NCBI RefSeq assembly: GCF_026210795.1
Contig: NC_089433.1
Span: 434,001 to 498,000, forward strand
Length of the DNA stretch: 64,000 nt
Origin: Rhizophagus irregularis
Taxonomy: Eukaryota > Glomeromycota > Glomeromycetes > Glomerales > Glomeraceae
Reading direction: 5' to 3'
The position numbers and the translations under genes are program-made. The notes beneath the pieces are model-generated. The model did not search any database, was not told the origin of the DNA, and saw only the letters and a list, made by a program, of their open reading frames with translations. The stretch's first letter is position 1. The number at the start of each line of letters is the position of its first letter. Below, piece by piece: positions 47,703 through 58,175 of the stretch.

Positions 47703-49602
47703 ATATATCCAATTTATATTCAGAAAAATATTAATATAAGTATATCTGAAGGCTATTCTGGTCAAGATGGTAAGTCTATTAAAATCTAATAATAATAATC
47801 TGATAAATTTTAATAGCTAACTAATTCCTCATCTTTCTAGCTCTTATCTCTTATATAACAAAAAATAAAATAATATCATATTGTAGATTCTTAAAAAGTT
47901 ACTGTAATATCATTGTTGCTTCAATTACTAATTCTTCATCAACTTTCTCAGATAATTGGAATAATCTTGATAATCTTTGGGCTGGCTGTTTTTTGTGTGA
48001 AGGAAAAGATTTTCCTGACTTAAAGGATAAGGTGCGTTTTTTATTTTGCAATGGAAGAATAACCCCTAAATCGATCATATGCTTGACTTAGGGGAATTAC
48101 TGGATTTGACAACCTTGGTAACCACTCCAAGCTCTCAGTTCAGGTGTCCTGACTTTGTAGTTAATAAAAGTCTGCTAATTCTGGAGGAGGAATTGGCTAT
48201 GTACTTTCTTTTATTACTAAATAAAATCATAATGCACTACTAATGTTTTCTTTCTTATAACAGATAGCAACAGAACGTTTATGTTATGCAAAAATATTGC
48301 AAATATTCTGGAAAGGAATTATTAAGGAGTATAAAAAGAAAAAAAAATCTAGTATCTGCTCTTGCATCTCATTCAGAAAATGTAATTGAAATTCCTACAA
48401 ATGATCATTCTATTTCAGTTAAAGATGATTATTGCAAAATTACTAAGAAAAATGCATCTCATTCAGAAAATGTAATTGAAACTCCTACAAATGATCATTC
48501 CATTTCAGTTAAAGATGATTATTACAAGATTACTAAGAAAAACAATATTATTGACTTTTGTTGTGATATTCTTCAAGAACTTGATGGCAAGTATAATATT
48601 CATCCATTTTATAAATATGATGAAAAAGAAACAGCTATAAAAAATCCAATAGATTTATTTACTATAAATTCAAAATTAGAAAATAATCAATATACAAGTA
48701 TAAAAGAATTTGAAAAAGATATTCGTCTTATATTTTGCAATTGTTATGCATATAATAATATAGAAAGTGATATATATTATTTGGGAAAAGAATTAGAATC
48801 AGTTTTTAACAAAATATGGACTAAAAAAATAATTTCTTATGCTGAACAAAAGGAAAAATTAAAAAGAGTATGAGATATTAGTGATGCTAATTTATCTTCT
48901 GGTAAGTTATAATATTTTAATTACTTATTCTGCATTTGTATTATTAACTCTTTATATATAATTATTTATTAGAACCTGTAACAAAACAAATTCGAATTTT
49001 AGAACAAAACAAAGATAAATTAGTATATAACCAAGTTGTAAATAATGCTTTTCTTATTGCTTCAGCATATGAAAATCTTGTTGCAGGTAATTTGTTACCT
49101 TTTATTGAAATTTTAAAAACATTCCTATCAGCAAGATCAAAAATGTCATTATCTTCTGCAAATGCAGGCAATTGTTGAAAGCCTTTTACCATTAGAATAT
49201 AGTATTCCTGAACTTTCACTTGTAATGGATGGTACAAAATTAAAAGGATTTGGTCATTTTGGATATTCTGATATTTTTGTTCTAAAAGGAATATGAGATA
49301 ATTATGTTAGCTTAGAATTAAAATACATTTCATTAGTTAATTTAATAAAAAATCAAAAAGATAAGTTTAATACAAATGTTCTAGAAAAATTGGATAAAAT
49401 TATTGAAAAAGAAGATGAAAAAGTTTTACTAGGAAGATCATATGCATATTGGTCAAAAGAATATAAGGAAACTAAACAAACAACTATAGGAGAAATATTA
49501 GACAGTGGAGTTAATCAATTAAAATCATATATGAATATTATTTCAAAGGTAAAACAAGTGATTATTTTAGTTCAGGAATATTTGACAAATGGATTAAAAT
49601 AA
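47703..49602 (+). pseudogene. Broken gene: N-terminal module, bromodomain and PD-(D/E)XK-like domain
   Basis: Exon 47841-48031 encodes a module like exon 1 of the 2415 gene (ALISYITKNKIISYCRF). The structured intron follows, then 48264 onward. A one-base shift at an A-run near 48345 leads into the bromodomain ORF (195 codons from 48286). It has a 29-codon tandem duplication (SHSENVIEIPTNDHS), then FYKYDEKETAIKNPIDLFTI, FEKDIRLIFCNCYAYN (the YN pair that binds acetyl-lysine) and GKELESVFNKIW. After an in-frame TGA and an intron (48901-48972) comes a second domain with FGYSDIFVLKG and VSLELKY, resembling the D...ExK core of PD-(D/E)XK nucleases, again with a frameshift and a TGA. TGA stands where Trp would be plausible. 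Confidence 0.7.
48032..48263 (+). ncRNA. Structured intronic RNA, copy 3
   Basis: The 232-nt intron (GTGCGT...AACAG) is at the homologous position to 2643-2876. Stems: 48063-48068 with 48089-48094; 48114-48118 with 48127-48131; 48174-48181 with 48190-48197 (8 bp, loop TGGAGGAG). The stems are intact although several pairs differ from copy 1 on both sides. The intron is at least as conserved as the neighbouring exons. Confidence 0.7.
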
Positions 49603-50800
49603 TAAAATCCAATCCCAATAAATTAAGTGGATTTGTTATTTTGGTAATTGGTTTTCATCGTATTTTATGAAAATCTGTGGAAGAAAAAGTATACAATTAT
49701 TCATATAATAAGGTTTAAGATTTTTTATAGTTATATTTAAATATGCACTTAAATCATATTATTTATAGTATATTTTCTCAGAATTGCAATAATAATGTCA
49801 TTTTCACTATATTATAATAATTAGTTTTTTTTAGTAAAATATTGTTTAACTAGTGGTTTATTATGATAAAATATTATAGATGCTTCAAAAATTAATTAGT
49901 ATGGTAAATTTATTAGTAAAAATTTAAAATATTATCAAATAATTTGTTTTACTATTATGCACAGATATTTAGTATTTCATCAAAGAAATGACACTATAGT
50001 CTATATACTATACTTGTTAAGTTTTATAAATGTTAATTTATTGGATTTACACTTAATATATAAGCAGCTTGATTCATATTAAAGTTATTATAATGAGTAA
50101 TAATGTTTTTTATTAAATAAATAATACAATACTTTTAGTATTATATTTTTTTTCAAAACTGATAAAACTGTCATTGATATAATTTTAATCAAAAATTATA
50201 TCATTCCATATTTGGAGAAAATAACTATATAATTAATCAAAATAAGCATATATATGTTGTGATTTCCAATTGACTATTGATGCTAAAAACATTACCTTAA
50301 TAAGATGATTTGAGTTAATGTAACATTGTTGTAGTATGGTGTTTTAATTTTTTATTGTCTTATTTGTCCTAGCAAAAGATATCATAATTGATCATAATTA
50401 AATAAGCAAATACCTTTCAACAATTCTATATTTTTTTGTTTGTACACTGCAAAATCTTAAACATTTCAAATCAATAATCTTTTCAGTGATCAATTTGTTG
50501 GTTATCATGTATATCAAAGATCATTTTCATGGTCAGAAGTAGAAGTAATATGGGAATTTTCTGTTAAATATGCAAGAATCCATTTTTTTTGAATGATATG
50601 AACTTGCCATATAGACATTTTGATTTGACATTTATATTAAAGAATGTAACATAATCACATCAACAAGTTAGAACGCAATGGACTTCTATTTTAACACATT
50701 TCCAAACACTTCCATGCATTAATATTACACAAAGATCTAATCATATCACAATTTATATTCATCTAATTTCATAATAAAATAAAAAGGTTTACTATTTTTC
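49603..50800. other. AT-rich intergenic stretch
   Basis: No gene, array or inverted repeat recognised. Confidence 0.5.
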
Positions 50801-50804
50801 TTGA

Positions 50805-51120
50805 TAACTTGGTTTTGTGCAAAGAATGTAAAATAAATGCCGGAAATGATACGAAAATATATTGTGTTCCATGTATCTCAAATTTTTAGTGACAAGAATT
50901 TGGAAATTGTGCTAGTAGTAATGATGTTATTAATAAATTCATTCAAAATCAAACTCCAGATTGTAAATACCTTACAATAAATTTGATAATATTTTATATA
51001 TTACAAAGGTGGTTTGGTAAAGTGTATAAAGCAATATGGACTGATGGGTTTATTACAGGAAATGGAATAATAAAAACAAAGTTGCATTTTCAATGTGAAC
51101 CTCATACTTTGGCATAGCTG
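50805..51120 (+). pseudogene. Protein kinase remnant, N-terminal segment
   Basis: Readable phrases are LVLCKECKINAGNDTKIYCV followed by PCISNF, a stop, WQEFGN, then NDVINKFIQNQTPDCKYL, and after a frameshift WFGKVYKAIWTDG, which matches the end of the glycine loop and the first strand of kinase domains. A Cys-rich leader followed by a kinase is a common layout in this expanded family. It ends in a stop near 51115. Confidence 0.55.
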
Positions 51121-51454
51121 ATTAAACTGATTAAACTGATTAAAAAGTTATTTTAAATTATGTAAACCATATATAAACTTTCAGAAAATTACTTTTGTTT
51201 TATTATTCATATTCTTCTCATAAATAACATGAGTTATATAAAATTTGCAAAATATAAAGAATTATTTCCAAATGCAATATCAGAAGAAGTCAATACTGCT
51301 TTTAGAATTAGCAGTAAGTTGAGCTATGATAACAATATTTTTTGAGAAAATCTTGACATATTACTATATTAAAAAGTTTAATTGTATCTAATCCAATTTA
51401 GATGAACATCAAGGTAAGTTATTGCATTATAATAATTGGCAATATGAACATGAC

Positions 51455-51864
51455 TAGAGATGGCAACAGTCATAATTATTAACCAGTCATGACTGGTTAT
51501 AACCATAACCGATATCAGTCAGTCAAAGGCTTTTGACCAACCATTTAACTGACTGGTTTGACCGACCATTTTGACTGACCATTTAACCGACCGTTTAACT
51601 GATTATTTAGCCATATTTATTCACTTAACACTTTTTTTATGAATTTAATCAATAAAAAAAGTTAAATAACATTTTTTTTAATTAAATTACACTTTTTAAT
51701 GTTTTTTCTTGATTAAAATTCGTTAAAAAGAAAAAAGTGATTAGTTAAATGGTTGGTTAAACAGTTGGTTAAACAGTCAGAAAAACAGTCAGTCAGTCAG
51801 TCAAAGACCCTTAACCGGTTATGACCGACCAATAACCAACTGTAACCGACCGTTACCATCCCTA
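51455..51864. mobile_element. hAT-like MITE, 410 bp
   Basis: Ends TAGAGATGGCAACAGTC at 51455 and, inverted, TAGGGATGGTAACGGTC ending at 51864, the TAGRGATGG style known for hAT elements. Flanks AACATGAC (51447-51454) and AACGTGAC (51865-51872) match at seven of eight bases. The subterminal regions are packed with GACTGACC/GGTCAGTC-type repeats. No ORF. Confidence 0.8.
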
Positions 51865-52431
51865 AACGTGACTAGAGAATCATATAATCAAGATTTTCAT
51901 ATAAATTATTATTTATAAAAATTTATAAACGTAAACAAGTTTCATGATATTATTATACATGCAAATTATCTTGATTAAACAATGCATTAAATTTATCAGA
52001 CAAGTTCGCTTGAAAGTAAGTAGACCAAATTGTATGCAGAATATTAATATTGCAAGAGATGCTAGCTTTTATTGCAGTTTAAACTTTCAATAAATTCCAA
52101 ACCAATCAGACGAACATTGGTAATCACTCATAATATCAATACTGGAACTGCCACTCTAGTTAAACAAAGGTTTTAATGAACTTCATATCAAAACCAACTG
52201 TTTATAAAAGACAAAATACAATGGCTTTTAGGTCACTAATAGGTAACCAATTTTTCATATTTTGACCTGTGGTGCTGAGTCCACAATTCTAAAGCTTATT
52301 TCCAATTTTACAATCTTGCCTTCTTGGTAATCTTTGCAGTAAAACAACAAAGTTTTAAACAACTTATTTGTTTTGTTTCACTGTACACTAACTCTAAGCA
52401 TTATTTCTTTTCATCAGTCCTTATTGAAAAT

Positions 52432-52680
52432 AAGATTACGTAAAAATACAACAAAATGGTGCTGAAAAATCAGAAGATGTAAGAAAACAAGGAGATATAG
52501 AAATACAACAAAATGGTGCAAAAAAGCAAGGATGGAAAAAACAACTTAAAAGTAAATTCAATAAAATTAGAAAAAAATTACCTTCTGTTAAAATTAAAAG
52601 AGCTTTTGATGATTTTCTTTTTTTATTATCTCTTTTTGTTCTACCAAGTATAGTGTTTCATAAAAACCACGAAAAGTATT
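52432..52680 (+). other. Small ORF with repeated IQQNGA and a hydrophobic C-terminus
   Basis: An open frame without its own ATG encodes two IQQNGA phrases, a basic region (KKQLKSKFNKIRKKLPSVKI) and a hydrophobic segment (FLFLLSLFVLPSIVF) before a TAA. It could be the last exon of a small membrane-anchored protein. No family recognised. Confidence 0.3.
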
Positions 52681-52841
52681 AATATAAAATGGTCAAAAAT
52701 TAGAAAAAATTTTTTTGAAAAATTTCTTATTCCTGCACTTCTTTTTTCTTTTTAAATTCTATTATTTAGAATATTTCAACTATACAAAATCAAAATTTTG
52801 AAGATTCAATAATTAATTCAATTTTATTCACCAACCTTATA

Positions 52842-53027
52842 AAAATGAAATGTGCTAAATTTGTTTTAAATTCGTGCTCATGTATAATAAATGTCTAAAA
52901 AAGCACCATTTTGTTTAATTAATTTTTGTTTTTTTGTAATAAGACATAAATTGGATAAAATGGTGCTTTTTTATACATTTATTATACATGAACACAAATA
53001 TAAAACAAATTTAACACATTTCATTTT
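52842..53027. repeat. Foldback element, 186 bp
   Basis: AAAATGAAATGTGCTAAATT at 52842 and its inverse ending at 53027, with arms of about 70 bases containing AAAAGCACCATTTTGT and a short T-rich centre. TATA-like bases at both outer edges would fit a TA target, but this is not certain. Confidence 0.7.
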
Positions 53028-53191
53028 ATAGGGCAATATTTTATTTATTCCTCAACTTGATATTACTCTCAACATTTCATCATATATAAATGATGCACAA
53101 GACATTCCAGTCACTTTTGACAATCATATCTCTCAAGTTTTGATAATGATCCCTATTATCCTACCACCACCCAATCCAAATGATCGACATA

Positions 53192-54938
53192 GTTTATAAG
53201 CTGAAACTTCGTGCACAAAACCTCAGCTAAGAAACTGCCCATGGGCAGATTTGCCCATGGGATTTGATTGGCTAATACTTAATTGGTATATATCGGCCAA
53301 ATAAGGTAACTGAATGCAGATTTGCCTATAAACCAGCATGTGAGGATTGCATTGATATAAATTTTGTACTACCTAATAACCAAAAAAAGTCAAAAAAAAA
53401 TTAAGGTTACACAGTAATTCTGACTGAAGTTGAAATCATTATAGCCAGAATTAAGCTAATTCTGGTCGACCAGTTTCTGTATAATAATTCGTCCAATTAA
53501 ATTCCATCAATTCCTTTACCAAATGCGCAGTAATTTCTGGCCAAAATTAAGGTAACCGGCCAGAATTAAGTTATTTTGGCTGGACAAAATTGTCCATTTC
53601 AAATGAACCAATCAAATTTCATCAAATCATTTACCTAATAGACAAAATTGTCCGCTTTAAATGAGCCAATCAAATTTCATCAAATCATGGACAAAATTGT
53701 CTATTTTATATGAACCAATCAAATTTCATCAAATCAAAGACAAAATTGTCCATTTTATATGAGCCAATCAAATTTCATCAAATCATGGACAAAATTGTCC
53801 ATTTTATATGAGCCAATCAAATTTCATCAAATCATGGACAAAATTGTCCGTTTTATATGAGCCAATCAAATTTCATCAAATCATGGACAAAATTGTCCAT
53901 TTTATATGAGCCAATCAAATTTCATCAAATCATGGACAAAATTGTCCGTTTTATATGAGCCAATCAAATTTCATCAAATCATGGACAAAATTGTCCGTTT
54001 TATATGAGCCAATCAAATTTCATCAAATCATGGACAAAATTGTCCATTTTATATGAGCCAATCAAATTTCATCAAATTATAAACAAAATTGTCCGTTTTA
54101 TATGAGCCAATCAAATTTCATCAAATCATGGACAAAATTGTCCATTTTATATGAGCCAATCAAATTTCATCAAATCATGGACAAAATTGTCCGTTTTATA
54201 TGAGCCAATCAAATTTCATCAAATCATGGACAAAATTGTCCGTTTTATATGAGCCAATCAAATTTCATCAAATCATGGACAAAATTGTCCGTTTTATATG
54301 AGCCAATCAAATTTCATCAAATCATTTACCTAATATGCGGTAATTTCTGGCCAAAATTAATGTGAACAGCCAGAATTAAGTTAATTTGGCTGGACAAAAT
54401 TGTCTGTTTTATATGAGCCAATCAAATTTCATCAAATCATGGACAAAATTGTCCATTTTATATGAGCCAATCAAATTTCATCAAATCATGGACAAAATTG
54501 TCCGTTTTATATGAGCCAATCAAATTTCATCAAATCATGGACAAAATTGTCCGTTTTATATGAGCCAATCAAATTTCATCAAATCATGGACAAAATTGTC
54601 CGTTTTATATGAGCCAATCAAATTTCATCAAATCATGGACAAAATTGTCCATTTTATATGAGCCAATCAAATTTCATCAAATTATAAACAAAATTGTCCG
54701 TTTTATATGAGCCAATCAAATTTCATCAAATCATGGACAAAATTGTCCATTTTATATGAGCCAATCAAATTTCATCAAATCATGGACAAAATTGTCCGTT
54801 TTATATGAGCCAATCAAATTTCATCAAATCATGGACAAAATTGTCCGTTTTATATAAACCAATCAAATTCCATGGCAGATTTCGCCCATGGGCAGTTTCT
54901 TAGCTGAGATTTTCTGCACAAATTTTCAGCTTATAAAC
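53192..54938. mobile_element. TIR element enclosing the 49-bp satellite
   Basis: GTTTATAAGCTGAAACTTCG at 53192 begins an inverted repeat of about 53 bases that runs to CTGCCCATGGGC. Its inverse lies at 54886-54938 with only a few mismatches. A third, right-oriented copy of the same end follows at 54977-55034. No target duplication was recognised. The contents are almost entirely satellite, with no ORF. Confidence 0.65.
53575..54855. repeat. 49-bp satellite with palindromic core, about 25 units
   Basis: The unit is GGACAAAATTGTCCGTTTTA, then TATGAGCCAATCAAATTTCA, then tcaaatcat. GGACAA and TTGTCC form an inverted repeat around AA. Units are nearly identical, suggesting recent amplification. 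A larger block including the leader TTTCTGGCCAAAATTAA at 53535 is itself duplicated at 54333. Confidence 0.9.
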
Positions 54939-55039
54939 TTTATCATTTAAATTCAACCAATCAAATTTCATGGGCATTTATCCCATGGGCAGTTTCTTAG
55001 CTGAAATTTTGTGCAGAAACTTTCAGCTTATAAATTACG

Positions 55040-56828
55040 TAGTTTGACCACCGGCCAGAATTAAATGTAATTCTGGCCAAATCGTTCTATTTATTGCAAA
55101 AACTGTTTACCTACATACCATTAAGCACTTTATCACGTGAAGTTACTTTAAATCCAAAAAAGGAAAATTTTTTGGTTCTTGCAAAAATAACGTGATTTAG
55201 GTTTCACAATATTTAAAAAAGGAAATTTTTACACTGATCACATATATGCAGTCAGCATTACAGCTATTAAAAATCTAACGTCCAGAATTACATATTACAG
55301 GGGGTTTAAATCCTTATCTTACATACCCTATTTTTAAGAGATTTCAGTTACTAATAAAATTTATATTATTAGATTTGTCCTAATACAAGGAATTCCAGCT
55401 AAATCTGCCTGCTTTAGGCAACCCACAACCCAAATAAGGTAATTTTGTAATTTCTGACTGCAGATTTACCTATAAACTAGCATACTATCTAATATTAAAT
55501 CAAAAATAAAAAAAAATTAAGTAATTATAGCCAAAAAATTATGGCAACTATTAAGCTAATTCTGGCCAAACAAATTGTCCAATCAAATTCTGCAATCAAT
55601 TAGACAAAATTGTCTACTTTCAAATCAACTAACAAATGCCTATTACAAATAAATTCAAATTAAGGTAATTCTGGCTACAATTCTGGACAAAATTGTCAAA
55701 TCTATTCAAATATAACTTTCATTCAATAAACAATAAGTACTATTTTTTTAATTGTCTACTTTTTCAAATTAATCAATCAAATCAAAAAGTCAAAAGGCGC
55801 AGTAAACATGTTCTATCCAGTAATGGCATTAAGTGTAAAATTATGGGTGTGATGGATATGCGTAACAAATAAGATTAGTATACAAAAAATTCGTCCCCAG
55901 AATATTTATATAAATGGAAAACTTAGAGGGTGTAATGTAGAGTGACGAATAATTTTTATGATCACATGAGTGCAGAATTTTGTTGGGAGACTAACCAATC
56001 AAGTTTTATTGCAGATTTTGTTTATGGTGTTACAAAATCAAATTCGATAAGAGTATGTTAATCATTCAAATTAGGTATATTACATTTGCATGAGTAAGCA
56101 AAAAATTTTTTTACTTTCTGATTTTTAAAAAAGAAATGGAATACCTTCATGAGTTATTTCTTCTCTCTAAATCAACATTGCTCAAATATTTCTCCTGGTA
56201 TATGGAATACAACTCCATCTAACACTAATATCACAGAAGTTGCGCACGCGAATGTTAACAAAAAGAAACTAATTTAAAACTAAAAACCAATGTCAGTAAT
56301 ATATATTTATTTTTATTTAAAAATTTTAATTATTATTATTATTAATTCGTAATTTTATAATTATTAGGTCATGAAATTTTGATCTAACACTTTATGGAAG
56401 AATTCAAGTTCATAATAAATTTACAATTCCTTTGGCATCAAGTAATATAAGTGCTGTTAATAGAAAATTAAACGAATAAATGTATTAAAATTTATTTTAG
56501 AATTTGTCCTATTTGTATAATTTAAATTAATTAATTAATTAATTAATAATATTAATAATTATCTAGATGCATTGTTAAAAGAAAATCAACGTCAATAAGT
56601 TCAGTTCAAGCGTAAAAAAAGTAAAATTGCTTGTAATACAAGAAGTAATAATATAGATACAAAAGAAACTTCTTGTATTAAATTAATCTTGATTATTAAG
56701 AAAAAATGATTGAATTAAAAGAACGTGAACTGTTAGTGGAAGAAAGAGAATTGAAATTCTCAAAAAAAGAATTTGAACTACAAAATTGGAGGAAAATAAG
56801 CAATTTAATTCATAATATTAAATTTGGA
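55040..56828. other. Repeat-derived spacer
   Basis: 55420-55640 repeats 53290-53530 (AAATAAGGTAA, GCAGATTT, TATAAACTAGCAT). 56705-56833 reads MIELKERELLVEERELKF and FSKKEFELQNW in one frame, a coiled-coil fragment of the kind found at the end of transposon-encoded DNA-binding proteins, with stops upstream. No intact gene. Confidence 0.4.
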
Positions 56829-57965
56829 GGTTAATTTAAAAAAAAATTCACTAGAGGTGATATTCACTGAGTATTTCATTTGGTACATCTCGTGATTGGC
56901 ATCATTTTAATTACATTATAATGAATGTATTTATTTATTTAGAAACTTTAATGTTGTAAGGTAAATGCCATTTCACTTCTTTTTCTGCTCTTTTTTGTTT
57001 TCCTCTTTGATTGAAACATTATTAACATTTCTTTTTCTTTTCCTATTTTTTGAAATAGACAAAAATCAACCTGTATTTTTAGTTTGCGAGGTAAGTGACA
57101 TTTTGTTTCTTTTTCATTTTTTTGTTTTTTCTTGACTTGAGAACGTCACTTCTCTTTCTATTTTTTTTAGGAATGGCTGAATGACTCTAAAAATTGACCT
57201 GTATTCTGGTTTACAAGTAGGTGGCGTTTTAATTTTTTTCATTTCTTTTTAATATAAATGCCTTCATTTTTTATTGATTTGGGACGTCACTAACGTTTCC
57301 TTCTCTTTCTTTTTTTTTAGGAATGGCCAAATGAGAAAATCGACCAAGAATTTAAAATTACAAGATGTGTTTTATTTCCTTTTCATCCTGTTTCATTTTT
57401 TGTTTAATTTGGGAACGCTACTAACGTTCCTTCTTTTTTTTTTTTATGATCATCCATCTTTTCATTAATCTCTTTCTGATGGCTTTATTTGAGATGTAAT
57501 TACACAAACTATTTTTTCGTTAATCGTTTTGATTATATTGTTCTTAATGATTTTATTTAAAATTTGATGTCTCTTAAATTTTCTATTTCTGTCAATTCTT
57601 TTTAATTGATATATTACCTTAATTATTTATTTTGTTAACTTTTGGTATAATGGATTATGAAAACAATAAATCAAAAATTTTTATTACATTTAGTGTTCCA
57701 ATGGGGAGAATGTTCATTAAGCTGAATTTATTTTAAAATAATATGTAACTTATTGTATATATCATATTTGTTTGTTGTATAATAAAATATAGTGAGTGAT
57801 TATGTAAAAAAAAAAAATTATATTTATTATGTTTATGAATAGTTATTAAATTTTTTTTATTCAAATGAAAAAAAAATCATAGTTATATAATATGATAAAT
57901 TTTACTGGTGAAGTTCACCCCCTTTCCCAGTGAATTTCACTTTCCAGTAAGCATTAAAATCGTCC
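56829..57965. mobile_element. TIR element carrying exon-like cassettes (array C)
   Basis: The right end inverted reads GGACGATTTTAATGCTTACT and then GTGAAATTCAC blocks, like the ends of the 12689-15095 element. The left end near 56829 starts GGTTAATTT with TTCACTAGAGGTGA. Inside, on the plus strand, are units at 57059-57090 and 57171-57216 and further ones near 57320 and 57410, each after a pyrimidine tract and AG and before GTAAGTGA-like donors. No clear target duplication. Confidence 0.5.
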
Positions 57966-58175
57966 TTTCATTTTATTTGTAGCAAATTCTGGCTATTTAG
58001 GCTTTAGTAATAAGTTTTATTAAAATGATATAAATGGAATAAAAAATAGATGATGTAAGTGGACAAAATTGTCCCTTTGCAAGTAAAATTATTTTTATTT
58101 AACATTTTGCATTGTTACCAAAAAAAAAATCGATAAAATTCTATCTACTAAAAAATTGACCAAATAAAAAAATAT

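Noticed and set aside
48962-49237. 91-codon minus-strand ORF
   Set aside because: It is the reverse strand of the nuclease-like domain, whose plus-strand frame gives family motifs.
53575-54855. CRISPR-like array
   Set aside because: The whole 49-bp unit is repeated without variable spacers, and the DNA is eukaryotic.
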